A DNA stretch of 64,000 nucleotides, taken from assembly GCF_046546475.1 (NCBI RefSeq), contig NZ_JBKGXS010000003.1:248001-312000 (forward strand), read 5' to 3'. The notes below the pieces were generated by a model. It did no database searches. It worked only from the letters and a program-made list of their open reading frames with translations, and was not told where the DNA came from. Below, in pieces: positions 8,466-17,582 of the stretch (position 1 is its first letter; the number at the start of each line of letters is the position of its first letter). Position numbers and translations under genes: made by a program. This DNA is from Pseudonocardia phyllosphaerae (lineage in GTDB: Bacteria > Actinomycetota > Actinomycetes > Mycobacteriales > Pseudonocardiaceae).

Positions 8466-9116
8466 CTACCAGCCGTTGACGTGCAGGACGTCGTCCAGCG
8501 GCTCCCGCTTCGCGGGCCGGAAGGTCTCCCCCGTGTAGTAGGCGACCGGCAGGAGCACGCCCTGCCGGACGTCGTCGGGCACGCCGAGGAGCTCGGCGAT
8601 CTCCTTCTCGTACCGCAGGTGCAGGGTGGTCCAGGCGCTGCCGAGCCCGCGGGCGCGCAGCGCCAGCTGCAGGCTCCACGCGGCCGGGAGCAGTGAGCCC
8701 CACAGCCCGGCCTGGTTGCTCGCGGGCAGCTCGGCCGACGCCGTCAGCGCGCCGATGACCAGCACCGGGACGTCGGCCATGTGGTCGGCGAGGTACTGCG
8801 AGCTGTCGGTGACGCGGGCCCGGGTCGCGTCGCGCGCGGCGTCGCCGGTGCCGATGTTGCCCGGGTACGTCGGCGAACTCCGGTAGGCCTCGTAGGAACG
8901 CCGGTAGTACCCGGCGATCGCGGCGCGCTGCTCCGGGTCGGTGATCACCAGCCAGTGCCAGTGCTGCCGGTTGGAGCCGCTCGGCGCCTGCAGGGCGACC
9001 TCGAGGGCCTCGCGCAGCACGGCGTCGGGAACCTCGCGGGTGAGGTCGAGGCGCTTGCGCACCGAGCGGGTGGTGGTGAGGAGCTCGTCGGGGCCGAGGG
9101 GAAGTACGTCGCTCAT
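8466..9116 (-). CDS. Nitroreductase family protein
   Basis: A 216-residue protein of the FMN-dependent nitroreductase fold. It has TTTRSVRKRLDLTREVP at the N-terminus (the usual RRSxR FMN-phosphate region), ALQAPSGSNRQHWHWLVI (classic APSgsN FMN contact) and GLGSAWTTLHLRYEKEIAEL before a C-terminal GVPDDVRQGVLLPVAY segment. The physiological substrate is unknown. The ATG at 9116 (MSDVLPLG) is preferred; in-frame GTG/ATG codons further up, to 9161, are possible. It stands alone and converges on dprE2. Confidence 0.85.
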   Translation of the reverse strand: MSDVLPLGPDELLTTTRSVRKRLDLTREVPDAVLREALEVALQAPSGSNRQHWHWLVITDPEQRAAIAGYYRRSYEAYRSSPTYPGNIGTGDAARDATRARVTDSSQYLADHMADVPVLVIGALTASAELPASNQAGLWGSLLPAAWSLQLALRARGLGSAWTTLHLRYEKEIAELLGVPDDVRQGVLLPVAYYTGETFRPAKREPLDDVLHVNGW

Positions 9117-9174
9117 CCCCGCATCCTGCGCCCGGCCGATCATTTCCGCGCGGGCGCTCACTCAGGGCGGGCGG

Positions 9175-9888
9175 CTATTCCGGGCGGGCCACGACGAACA
9201 CCGCGCGTTCCCCGCTGCCCGGGGCCAGGCTGAGCCGTCCCGACGACCGCTGGCCGCGCGCCGGGGTCGTACGCGGGTCGAGCAGCGGCGGGATGCCGCC
9301 GTAGGGACCGCGGGTCAGGCCGTCGGAGCCCTCGCGGACGATCTCGAACCCCGCGTCGACGAGCAGCTCCCGGAGCCGGACGTGCCCGCGCGGCACCGGC
9401 GGCGCCGGCCAGCGGGGCCCGGACAGCTCCCGGCCACGCCCCTCGGCGTCGTCGGCGACGACCAGCGCCCGCCCGCCCGGCTGCAGCGCCCGCCACCAGG
9501 CGCGGGGGCCGGTGGCGCCGGCCAGCGCGGCGTCGGGCATCCGGTCGAGGACGCCGACTGCGGTCAGCGCGGACACCGGGCCGGGCAGCTCGTCGACCGA
9601 GCGGTGCACCGGGCAGCCGGGGGCCCCGGCACGCATCGCGTCGGCCTCGGCGTCACTGCCCGCCAGGCCCGACGCCGGTCCCAGCCGCGCGAGACCGGCC
9701 AGCAGCGCCCCGCCGGTGCCCTCGACGTCGAGGTAGGGGCTGCGGCCGAGGTGGTGGCGGACCAGGCGCAGGTACCAGTGCAGGGCGGCGCGCTCCGGCG
9801 GTGCGGGCGCGGCGTCCGGCAGGGACGAGGCGGGCGGGGTGGTGGGGATCATCGGTCCGTGCTCGGTCGAGGGGCGGGTCACCGTCAT
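9175..9888 (-). CDS. Putative class I SAM-dependent methyltransferase
   Basis: A 237-residue protein with a degenerate Rossmann methyltransferase layout: YLDVEGTGGALLAGLARLG in place of the usual DxGxGxG motif I, an acidic GSDAEADAMR strand end (motif II), ALTAVGVLDRMPD (motif IV/V) and WWRALQPGGRALVVADD (post-motif). The C-terminus is basic and unlike known subfamilies. The ATG at 9888 is one of several possible starts, the next being 9852. It lies downstream of the OafA-like acyltransferase on the same strand, about 105 bp away, and both may modify an envelope glycan (inference). Confidence 0.6.
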   Translation of the reverse strand: MTVTRPSTEHGPMIPTTPPASSLPDAAPAPPERAALHWYLRLVRHHLGRSPYLDVEGTGGALLAGLARLGPASGLAGSDAEADAMRAGAPGCPVHRSVDELPGPVSALTAVGVLDRMPDAALAGATGPRAWWRALQPGGRALVVADDAEGRGRELSGPRWPAPPVPRGHVRLRELLVDAGFEIVREGSDGLTRGPYGGIPPLLDPRTTPARGQRSSGRLSLAPGSGERAVFVVARPE

Positions 9889-9993
9889 TGTTCCCGGTGC
9901 GGCCCCGGACCGGTACGCCCGGCCTCGGCTGCCGGGCCCGGCTGCGGGGCCCGGCCCGTGCGCCCGCTCCGATCGCGGGCCGAGCACCGGCCC

Positions 9994-11934
9994 TCAGACC
10001 GCGTGCGACGGGCGACGGCGGCGCCGGGCAGCCGCGGCCCCGGCGGCGGCGACCACCGGGGTCGCCGCGCTCGCCGTCCCGGCCGAGTGGGCGCCGCGGC
10101 GGGAGCGGCCGCAGTGCTCGGCGCCGGAGCGGGTGCCCGGCATCCGGACCGACCCGGCGCCACCGCCCGCCCGCGCGGGGCGCGCCTCGGGAACGACGGA
10201 CCGGGTGGCCGGCCGGGTCGCGTACGGCCGGCCTCCCCGGTCCGCCTGGTCGGTGTCGCCGCGCCCCACAACGCCGGCCGCGGTGCCGGTCGCCACATCG
10301 CCGGTCGCCGCGGTGCCGGCCGCCGCGGTGCCGGCCGCCGCGGTGCCGGCAACCGGGGTGCCGAATGCTCCGGTCCCGGTCGTCGCGGTGCCCCGAGGGG
10401 CACCCTCGTTCCCGTCGGCGGTAGCCAGGGTGCCCCTCGGGACAACCGGAGCAGGGGCAACCGGAGCAGGGGCCTGAGCCGCAGCGGGAACACGGTTCCG
10501 AGCCGAGGTCACCGGCGCGGGAGCCGGCGCCACCCGCGGCACCCCGGCGCCCGGGGTGAACAGCAGCTCCGCCGCCGGCACCGCGGGCATGACGACGGTC
10601 TCCGGGTCCCGGCGCGCGGCCGGGGTGTCCACCCGCACCGAGCCGGTGGAGACCGTCCCGATCCGCTGCAGCCCGCTCCGCTGCGTGCCGGCATGCTCCG
10701 CACCGACCTGCTGCGTGCCGGACGCCGCCGGTTCGACGTGCGCCGCGGCAACCCGCGAGCGGCCACGCAGCCGCCGCCGGGCGGGGGTCTCGACCAGTGC
10801 GTACAGCAGGTGCGCGACCGGCAGGGTCGCCAGCAGGAACCCGGCCGCGACGAGGTCGCCGGTGCCGTCGTCGGGCACGACGCCGACGTCGCACAGGTGC
10901 CACAGCACCTCGAACAGCGGGATGTGCACCAGGTACAGCGCGTAGGAGATCCGCCCGCCGTGCACCATCGGCCGGGTCGCGAGCAGCCGCGGCAGCGGGC
11001 CCCGGTCGGCGAGCGCGAGCGCGGCGATCAGCACCGGGAACAGCAGCACGACGCCGCCGTGCCACCCGTGCCCCGCCGCGGCGCCGGCGAGCAGCCCGGC
11101 CGGGATCGCCACAGCCACCACGGTCGCGAGGACCGACGCGCGGGCGCGGGTGCGGTCGTCGTCGCGCAGCCTGCGGACCACCAGCATCGCCAGCACGCCC
11201 GCGGCGAACCCGCCGAGCACCCGCACCAGCCAGCTGTACGGGTAGTACGCCGTCCCGGCCACGGCGAACGCGGACGCGGTCGGGACCAGGCACAGCAGCG
11301 ACCCGAGCGCGAGCACCACGACCGGCAGCCGGCGCAGCCGGAACGCAACCGGTGCGAGCAGCGGGAACAGCAGGTAGACCAGCCACTCCGCGCTGATCGA
11401 CCAGGTCGGCCCGACCCAGGACGCGCCGTCGATCCGGGCCTCGTCCCACAGCTGCACGCCGACGAGCTGCTGCAGCCACTCGCCTGCGGTCAGCCGCGGC
11501 TGCACCGCCTGGTAGGCGAGGGTCGCGCCGGGCAGCGCGATCGAGCGGTAGAGCAGCCACGCCCCGAACAGGTGCAGGACCACCAGGTAGGCCGGCCACA
11601 TCCGCGCCGCACGGGCCCACACGAACGACGCCGTCGTCCGCAGCCGCGGCCGGGGCCCGAGCCGGTCGAGGTGGGTGCGGGCGATCACGAACCCGCTGAG
11701 CACGAAGAACAGGTCGACGCCGAGTGCGCCCTGGGTGACCAGCGGGCCGAGCGCCGCTGTCAGCTGCTCCACGCCGGACAGCGGGGTGAAGTGCAGGTGG
11801 AACAGCACCACCCAGGCCGCCGCCACGATCCGCAGCCCGGTCAATGCGGACACCTCCCCCGCCCGGCCGGACGGCTGCGGCGCACGGCCGTGGCGCGGCG
11901 CCGTCGTGCGACGGCCGGGGGTCAGGAGGCTCAC
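9994..11934 (-). CDS. OafA/YrhL-type acyltransferase with long repetitive tail
   Basis: About 646 residues. The first 380 or so form an acyltransferase-3 domain: ALTGLRIVAAAWVVLFHLHF with the catalytic-type FH motif, VDLFFVLSGFVIARTHLDR, ARMWPAYLVVLHL and about ten membrane helices. Such enzymes O-acetylate or O-succinylate surface glycans. The last 250 or so residues are low-complexity Ala/Thr/Gly/Pro, with 15-bp tandem DNA repeats encoding GTAAA-like pentamers, and end in the basic RRRRRPSHAV. The gene diverges from the first emb gene, so arabinan is a possible substrate (inference). The GTG at 11934 is preferred over a TTG at 11946. Confidence 0.8.
   Translation of the reverse strand: MSLLTPGRRTTAPRHGRAPQPSGRAGEVSALTGLRIVAAAWVVLFHLHFTPLSGVEQLTAALGPLVTQGALGVDLFFVLSGFVIARTHLDRLGPRPRLRTTASFVWARAARMWPAYLVVLHLFGAWLLYRSIALPGATLAYQAVQPRLTAGEWLQQLVGVQLWDEARIDGASWVGPTWSISAEWLVYLLFPLLAPVAFRLRRLPVVVLALGSLLCLVPTASAFAVAGTAYYPYSWLVRVLGGFAAGVLAMLVVRRLRDDDRTRARASVLATVVAVAIPAGLLAGAAAGHGWHGGVVLLFPVLIAALALADRGPLPRLLATRPMVHGGRISYALYLVHIPLFEVLWHLCDVGVVPDDGTGDLVAAGFLLATLPVAHLLYALVETPARRRLRGRSRVAAAHVEPAASGTQQVGAEHAGTQRSGLQRIGTVSTGSVRVDTPAARRDPETVVMPAVPAAELLFTPGAGVPRVAPAPAPVTSARNRVPAAAQAPAPVAPAPVVPRGTLATADGNEGAPRGTATTGTGAFGTPVAGTAAAGTAAAGTAATGDVATGTAAGVVGRGDTDQADRGGRPYATRPATRSVVPEARPARAGGGAGSVRMPGTRSGAEHCGRSRRGAHSAGTASAATPVVAAAGAAAARRRRRPSHAV
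10277..10396. repeat. 15-bp tandem repeat (8 imperfect units) within acyltransferase tail
   Basis: Eight consecutive 15-bp units run from 10277 to 10396. The best conserved unit is GCCGCGGTGCCGGCC (units 3 and 4 are almost identical). The period is five codons, so copy-number change would keep the frame and only lengthen or shorten the Ala/Thr/Gly tail. Confidence 0.75.
10392..10441. repeat. Perfect 15-bp inverted repeat inside coding sequence
   Basis: CCCGAGGGGCACCCT (10392-10406) is repeated in inverse as AGGGTGCCCCTCGGG (10427-10441) with a 20-nt loop. It overlaps the last unit of the 15-bp tandem array and lies in the tail-coding part of the acyltransferase gene. The stem would be very stable in mRNA. 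Confidence 0.8.
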
Positions 11935-11964
11935 ATCCGGGGGCAACGAGACGCCGTCGTGACC

Positions 11965-11976
11965 GTCACCGGTGAC
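11965..11976. promoter_or_regulatory. 12-bp palindrome in the divergent acyltransferase/emb spacer
   Basis: GTCACCGGTGAC is a perfect palindrome about 30 bp from the acyltransferase start and 160 bp from the emb start. A further GTGACC lies just before it. It is a candidate operator; the regulator is not known. Confidence 0.3.
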
Positions 11977-12126
11977 ACCCGAGGAGGGCCCGAATGTCGC
12001 ATCCGGCTACTGCGGGTGACGTACCGACCGATGTGCGGGCAGGCCGGTACCGGTCGGGCGACCCTCACTCCGCGACACGGAACGACCGCCGACGGGGGCG
12101 TCCCCGGGACGCCGGGCACTCCCCTC

Positions 12127-12132
12127 TAGCCT
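12127..12132 (+). promoter_or_regulatory. Predicted -10 box (TAGCCT) for the first emb gene
   Basis: TAGCCT is followed by 7 nt and the GTG at 12140 with no Shine-Dalgarno sequence, which predicts a leaderless emb transcript. Confidence 0.5.
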
Positions 12133-12139
12133 CGGGCGT

Positions 12140-15100
12140 GTGCTGACCACCGACTCGGTGGCCACCGACCGGACGGGCTCGGTCCGGTCGGGTGGCCGTG
12201 GACCCCGCGACCGGGACCGTCGGCTCGCCGCCGGGCTGGGACTGCTCACCGCGCTGCTCTCGGTGGTGTTCCCCTTCCTGCCGGTCGTGCAGAACACCGC
12301 GTCGGTGACCTGGCCGACCGCGACCAGCGGCACCGCGCCGCTGACCGCGCCGCTGGTCGCCTACCGCCCGGAGAAGCTCGAGGTCTCGATCGGCTGCGAC
12401 GCGATCCGCAGCCTCGACGACCGCACCCCCGGCCTCGCGCAGGTCTGGTCGACCGTGCCTCCCAACGCGCCCTACGGCGACACCGTCGGCATGAGCGCCG
12501 AGGTCGCCGACGGGAAGCTGACCCTCGACAACCGCGGCCAGCGCGTCGGGGAGGTCGCCGTCCCGCCACCGGGCGGGCCCTGCGAGGCGCTGACGGTCGC
12601 CTCCGACGGCACGTCGACGACCGCGACGTTCGACGGGCAGAAGCTGCTCTCCTTCGACGGCGACGCCCGTCCGCAGATCACCGGCGTCTACTCCCAGCTC
12701 GACGGGAACCTCGACCCGATGGCCGGGTCGTCGGTGCGTTTCGACACCGACAACCGCTACGACAGCTCCGCCACCTGGCTCAAGACGATCTGCGGCGCCC
12801 TGGCGCTCGCCGCGCTGGCCGGATGCCTGTTCTTCCTGCGCCGCTCCGACGACGTCGACGCCCGCCGGATCCTGCACGACCGCAGGCGGCTGTCGGTCCG
12901 GCTGCGCGGCCGCGACGTCGTCCGGGACACCGGGGTGGTCGTCGTCCTCGTCGTCTGGGCCCTGATCGGCTCGATGACCTCCGACGACGGCTACATCCTC
13001 GCCATCTCCCGGGGCAGCGAGTCGGCGGGCTACCTGGGCAACTACTACCGCTGGTTCGACGTCCCGGAGGCGCCGTTCGGCTGGTTCTACCAGGCGTACT
13101 CGCTGTGGAGCGGGGTCTCCGAGGTGGTGCTGTGGCTGCGCATCCCGGCGCTGGTCATGGGCATCGCGTCCTGGTTCCTGATCAGCCGTGCGCTGCTGCC
13201 CCGGCTCGGCACGCGGGTCCGCCGCAGCCGCTCCGCCGCCTGGGCCGCGGCCGGGGTCTTCCTCTGCTACTGGCTGCCGTTCGACAACGGGCTGCGCCCG
13301 GAGAGCGTCGTGGTGATCGCGGCGCTGCTGTCGTTCGTGACGCTCGAGCGCGCGCTGGCGACCCGTCGGCTGCTGCCGGTCGCGGTGGCGCTGATCGCGG
13401 CCGCGTTCGCCGTCGCCGCCACCCCCACCGGTCTCATCGCGCTGGCCCCGTTCCTGGCCGCCGCGCGGCCGCTGCTGAAGCTGCTCAGCGAGCGGGCGAA
13501 GCGCAGCGGCTGGCTGACGACGCTGGCCCCGCTCGCCGGGGCCGGGCTGATCGTGCTGCTGGCGATCTTCGGCGACCAGACCTGGTCGACGATCTCCGAG
13601 GCGACCCGGGTACGGACCGAGATCGGCCCGAACATGCCCTGGTCGCAGGAGCTCTACCGCTACCAGCAGCTGTTCTCCGACAGCCGCGACGGCCCGCTGC
13701 AGCGCCGCTTCCCGGTGCTGCTGACCTGGCTGTGCACCGCCGTCGCCGCCGTGGTGCTGCTGCGTCGCGGCCGGATCCCCGGTGCCGCGCTCGGCTTCTC
13801 CCGGCGGCTGCTGGGCAGCACGGTGCTCTCGTTCATGGTGCTGGCGCTGACGCCGACGAAGTGGACCCACCACTTCGGCGCGTTCGCCGCGCTGGGTGCC
13901 GGTGTCGCCGCGCTCGCCGCGCTGGCGACCGGCACCGGTGTGCTGCGCTCGCGGCGCAACCAGTCGCTGTTCCTGGGCGCGGTGCTCGCGGTGACCGCGC
14001 TGGCCTTCACCGGCCCGAACACCTGGTGGTACGTCTCCAACTGGGGCGTCCCCTGGTTCGACAAGCCGGTGTCGATCAAGGGGTACTCCGCGACGATGCT
14101 GCTGCTCGGCGCGGCCGGGATCGCGCTGCTCATCGGCATCGTCGAGCACCTGCGCACGCCCGACATCCCACGCCCGGTCGTCGACACCACCCGCAACGGC
14201 CACGACGGTGCCGTGCCCGCCCGGCGGCGCCGGCTCAGCCAGGCCCAGGCCGTCCGGCTCGGGTCCGCCCCGCTGGCCGTCATCTGCGCGGCGATGGTGC
14301 TCTTCCAGGTCGCGTCGCTGGCCAAGGGCATGGAGAAGCAGGCCGGGTCGTACTCCCTCGGCGCCGACATCCTCACCGACCCGACCGGGTCGCGCTGCGG
14401 GCTGGCCGGACGGCTGATGGTCGAGACCGACCCGCAGGCGGGCGTCCTGCCGCCCGCGACCACCCCGCCCCCGGCGGACGCCGAGCCGGAGGTCGCCGAG
14501 GGCTTCTCCCCCGAGGGCCTGCCTCCCGTCGGCGCCGGCTCGTTGCGCGACAACGACGGCGACGGCGACCACCTCGCCGGCGTCACCGGCACCGGCCCGC
14601 TCGGCGGCCCGGTCACCGGCAGCTGGTCGCGGGACGCGAACGCGATCGGCGACTACCGCTCCGGCTGGTACGCGCTGCCGCAGGCCGCCCGCGACGGCTC
14701 CGCGCCGCTGGTGCTCGGCATCGCAGGCAGCGTCGGCGGCGGGAACTCGGTGAAGCTGCAGTTCGCCAAGGACGGCAAGGTCGTCGAGACGGTCTCCCCC
14801 GGCGGCGGCGCGGCGGGCACCGTCCCGCAGACCGCGGACGCCGCAGGCACCGCCACCACCGGACGGGCCTGGCGCGACCTGCGGCTGGACCTGTCCGGCC
14901 GGGCGGCCGCGCAGGCCGACTCGGTGCGCGTCGTCGCCTCGGACCGGTCGCTCGGCCCGAACTCGTGGATCGCGGTCGCGCAGCCGCGGGTGCCGAAGCT
15001 GACCCCGCTGACCGACCTCACCGCCGGCAAGGCGGGCTACCTGGACTGGCCGACGGCGTTCGTCCACCCGTGCCTCAAGCGGTTCGAGGTGAACCGCAAC

Positions 15101-15406
15101 ATCGGGGAGCAGCCGTCGTTCCGGCTGCTGGCCGACCCGCAGCAGCGCTCCGTCGGCGACGGCTGGGGCATGCCGAAGGGCGGCGGCCCGCAGGGCTGGA
15201 TCAACCTGATCTCCGCGCAGCGGGTCGTGCCGACCTACCTGCCCGGCGCCTGGGACTACGACTGGGGCCAGTTCCGGACCTACGAGCCCTACGTCCCCGA
15301 CGCGGTGACGGCACCGCGTGTCGACGGCACCCGCACCATGTGGGGCTGGCAGCGTGTGGGCCAGGCGGGCGACTCCCCACCCGACCCGCCCGCGCTCCCG
15401 GGCTGA
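12140..15406 (+). CDS. Emb-type arabinosyltransferase (EmbA/B/C family)
   Basis: 1088 residues, close to the usual 1,050-1,100 for Emb proteins. One N-terminal helix (LAAGLGLLTALLSVVFPFL) anchors an extracytoplasmic jelly-roll domain. The GT-C acidic motif SDDGYILAISRG has its DDGY at residues 282-285 and is followed by GYLGNYYRWFDVPEAPFGW. About a dozen helices follow, then a C-terminal carbohydrate-binding domain ending near AWDYDWGQFRTYEPYVPD. It transfers arabinofuranose from decaprenyl-phospho-arabinose onto arabinan at the outer face of the membrane. Which of EmbA, B or C it corresponds to cannot be decided from motifs. A GlfT2-like gene follows 75 bp downstream. Confidence 0.93.
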   Translation: MLTTDSVATDRTGSVRSGGRGPRDRDRRLAAGLGLLTALLSVVFPFLPVVQNTASVTWPTATSGTAPLTAPLVAYRPEKLEVSIGCDAIRSLDDRTPGLAQVWSTVPPNAPYGDTVGMSAEVADGKLTLDNRGQRVGEVAVPPPGGPCEALTVASDGTSTTATFDGQKLLSFDGDARPQITGVYSQLDGNLDPMAGSSVRFDTDNRYDSSATWLKTICGALALAALAGCLFFLRRSDDVDARRILHDRRRLSVRLRGRDVVRDTGVVVVLVVWALIGSMTSDDGYILAISRGSESAGYLGNYYRWFDVPEAPFGWFYQAYSLWSGVSEVVLWLRIPALVMGIASWFLISRALLPRLGTRVRRSRSAAWAAAGVFLCYWLPFDNGLRPESVVVIAALLSFVTLERALATRRLLPVAVALIAAAFAVAATPTGLIALAPFLAAARPLLKLLSERAKRSGWLTTLAPLAGAGLIVLLAIFGDQTWSTISEATRVRTEIGPNMPWSQELYRYQQLFSDSRDGPLQRRFPVLLTWLCTAVAAVVLLRRGRIPGAALGFSRRLLGSTVLSFMVLALTPTKWTHHFGAFAALGAGVAALAALATGTGVLRSRRNQSLFLGAVLAVTALAFTGPNTWWYVSNWGVPWFDKPVSIKGYSATMLLLGAAGIALLIGIVEHLRTPDIPRPVVDTTRNGHDGAVPARRRRLSQAQAVRLGSAPLAVICAAMVLFQVASLAKGMEKQAGSYSLGADILTDPTGSRCGLAGRLMVETDPQAGVLPPATTPPPADAEPEVAEGFSPEGLPPVGAGSLRDNDGDGDHLAGVTGTGPLGGPVTGSWSRDANAIGDYRSGWYALPQAARDGSAPLVLGIAGSVGGGNSVKLQFAKDGKVVETVSPGGGAAGTVPQTADAAGTATTGRAWRDLRLDLSGRAAAQADSVRVVASDRSLGPNSWIAVAQPRVPKLTPLTDLTAGKAGYLDWPTAFVHPCLKRFEVNRNIGEQPSFRLLADPQQRSVGDGWGMPKGGGPQGWINLISAQRVVPTYLPGAWDYDWGQFRTYEPYVPDAVTAPRVDGTRTMWGWQRVGQAGDSPPDPPALPG

Positions 15407-15481
15407 CCGGTCGGCAGACTCGCACCGGACCACCCGTTCACCCCAGCTCGACCATCACACCCGAGAGGCGACGAGCGAGAC

Positions 15482-17368
15482 ATGCTGGACACCGTGCCCC
15501 GAGCCGGAACCGACGCCGACAGCGCCGGGACCGGCCCCGTACCGGGCCGCCTTGTCGTACAGCGCGGCCCGTTCGCCGGGCCGACCCGCCGCGTGCCCGA
15601 GGACCTGTACTCCGAGGTGCTCCGCGGTGTCGCCGAGCGGGACCGGGAGCGGCTGCACCTGGTCCCGGGTACGCACGTCACGACGAACACCTACTGGGGG
15701 CGGTTCCACGCCACCTACTGGCAGCGCTGGAGCGCGGTGCCGTCGGTGCAGGTGTCGCTGCGTGTCGGCGGGCACGGCCACGTGTGGCTGATGGCCTCGG
15801 ACACCAACAAGGTGGCACGCGCCGTCGAGCACGTGACCGTCGACGGCGACGGCACCGTCACCATGTCCGGCCCGATCGACCGCTTCCTCGACGGCGGCGG
15901 CATGTGGCTGGAGTTCGTCACCGAGACCGGCGAGCTGACCGTCTCCGACGTCTACTGGACCGTCGGCGACCGGGAGCCCGCCCGCCCGGTGACCGTCACG
16001 ATCTGCACCTACAACCGGGTGGCCGACTGCCTGGAGACGCTGCGCGCGCTCGCCGGTGACGCCTACGTGCTCGACCGGATCGCCGGCGTCCGCGTCGTCG
16101 ACCAGGGCAGCGACCCGCTCGAGGACCACGCCGACTTCGCCGCCGTCGCCGCGTCGCTGGGCGCGAAGCTGACCTACCAGCGCCAGCCGAACCTCGGCGG
16201 CGCAGGCGGGTTCACCCGCGGCCTGTGGGAGGCGACGGCCGGCACCCCGGCCGAGGACCACGACGTCCTGCTGATGGACGACGACGTCCTGCTCGACCCG
16301 GAGATCGTCATCCGCCTGATCGGGTTCGGCGCGTGCACCACGCGCCCGACGATCGTCGGCGGGCAGATGCTGAACCTGCTGCACCCGGGCCACCTGCACA
16401 TCTCCGCCGAGTTCGCGATGCCCGAGCACCTGCGCGTCGGGATCCCGGTGCCGGGTGCGCTCAACGAGGGCTTCCTGCTGGGCCGCGACGAGCGGGACCT
16501 GCCGACGGTGCAGGACCGCCGCGTCGACACCGAGTACAACGGCTGGTGGTCCTGCCTGATCCCGGCGCCGATCGTGCGCGCCATCGGCTACCCGCTCCCG
16601 GTGTTCTTCCAGTGGGACGACATCGAGTACGGCTACCGCGCCCGCGAGCACGGTTTCCCGACGGTGTCGCTGCCCGGCGCCGGCGTCTGGCACGCCGACT
16701 TCGGGTGGAAGGACTGGGACGAGTGGCACCGCTACTTCAACCAGCGGAACGGCCTGATCACCGCCGCCCTGCGGACCGGCTTCGACCGCCGCAAGGTCAC
16801 CGGCACCGTGGTCTCGCTCCTCGGCCAGTACCTGATCGGCATGCAGTACGGCCTGGCCGCGACGCTGCTGACCGCGGTCGAGGACTTCCTCGAGGGCCCG
16901 CAGGTGCTCGACGACGGGTCCGCCGCGGCCGCCGCGAAGATCCGCCGGATCCGGTCGGCGTACCCGGAGACGGCGCCGGTGCCGGTGTCCGAGCTGGACC
17001 TGGACCCGCGCGAGTCGGTCGTGCACCTCGCACCGCCGCCGCCGAGCAGGCTGCTCGCCACCTGGGCCAAGCGGGTGCTGCTGCAGACCACCGGGCGGCT
17101 GCCGTTCCGGTCCGGGATGGTGCCCGCCGGGGACGCGCACTGGTGGTTCGTGTCGCTGTTCGAGAAGGCAATCGTCACCGACATGGCCGAGACCGGCGTC
17201 CGGATCCGGGAGTACGACCGGGAGCGCCTGCGGGAGCTGTCGTCGCGGGCGGTGCGTGCCGTGCGCCGGCTGCGCTCCGAGGGCCCAGCCGTCGCGCGGC
17301 AGTGGAAGGACGCCGAGCCGCGGCTCACCGACCGGGCGACCTGGACCCGGCTCTACGACCAGGGCTGA
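15482..17368 (+). CDS. GlfT2-like galactofuranosyltransferase (paralogue)
   Basis: 628 residues with the GlfT2 layout: an N-terminal beta-sandwich (TNTYWGRFHATYWQRW), a GT-A domain (VTVTICTYNRVADCLETL), the metal-binding DDD at residues 266-268, the acceptor/catalytic region VFFQWDDIEYGYRAREHG with WDD at 378-380, and a helical C-terminus. GlfT2 polymerises galactan from UDP-galactofuranose. The gene product at 20606-22645 is closer to M. tuberculosis GlfT2 by motif, so this one may add the first residues, a branch, or act on another glycan. It is co-directional with emb, 75 bp away, and ends at a strong hairpin. Confidence 0.85.
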   Translation: MLDTVPRAGTDADSAGTGPVPGRLVVQRGPFAGPTRRVPEDLYSEVLRGVAERDRERLHLVPGTHVTTNTYWGRFHATYWQRWSAVPSVQVSLRVGGHGHVWLMASDTNKVARAVEHVTVDGDGTVTMSGPIDRFLDGGGMWLEFVTETGELTVSDVYWTVGDREPARPVTVTICTYNRVADCLETLRALAGDAYVLDRIAGVRVVDQGSDPLEDHADFAAVAASLGAKLTYQRQPNLGGAGGFTRGLWEATAGTPAEDHDVLLMDDDVLLDPEIVIRLIGFGACTTRPTIVGGQMLNLLHPGHLHISAEFAMPEHLRVGIPVPGALNEGFLLGRDERDLPTVQDRRVDTEYNGWWSCLIPAPIVRAIGYPLPVFFQWDDIEYGYRAREHGFPTVSLPGAGVWHADFGWKDWDEWHRYFNQRNGLITAALRTGFDRRKVTGTVVSLLGQYLIGMQYGLAATLLTAVEDFLEGPQVLDDGSAAAAAKIRRIRSAYPETAPVPVSELDLDPRESVVHLAPPPPSRLLATWAKRVLLQTTGRLPFRSGMVPAGDAHWWFVSLFEKAIVTDMAETGVRIREYDRERLRELSSRAVRAVRRLRSEGPAVARQWKDAEPRLTDRATWTRLYDQG

Positions 17369-17378
17369 GTCCCCGGAA

Positions 17379-17417
17379 CGGTCCGGAGCGCCGGCCACAC
17401 CGGCCGGCCCCGGACCG
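17379..17417. terminator. Nested hairpin, bidirectional terminator
   Basis: The outer stem CGGTCCGG/CCGGACCG (17379-17386 and 17410-17417) encloses the inner stem CCGGCC/GGCCGG (17391-17396 and 17402-17407). It separates the convergent glfT2-like and second emb genes. The remaining spacer to 17582 holds only further GC-rich inverted repeats, with no gene. Confidence 0.6.
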
Positions 17418-17582
17418 GCGCCGGGCTCCTCCGGGGGCCGCCGCTACCGGGGGCTCCCCGGGGGACGCCCTCGGCGGATACCTCAGCAGCTGAAGCATCT
17501 CGGCACGGTGTCCCCCGGATCGCCGGCCCGCGCCGTCCGCCCCGGCCTGTCGGCCCCGCGCCCCGCGCCCCCGCGCCGGCAC

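Noticed and set aside
9994..11934. Long overlapping frames on the plus strand (8941-12129) across the acyltransferase region
   Set aside because: They encode Arg/Gly/Pro-rich low-complexity sequence without domains, while the minus-strand frame has a full acyltransferase-3 domain.
12065..15433. Minus-strand 1,122-codon frame opposite the first emb gene
   Set aside because: It is the antisense shadow of a GC-rich gene; the plus strand has clear Emb motifs and a leaderless promoter.
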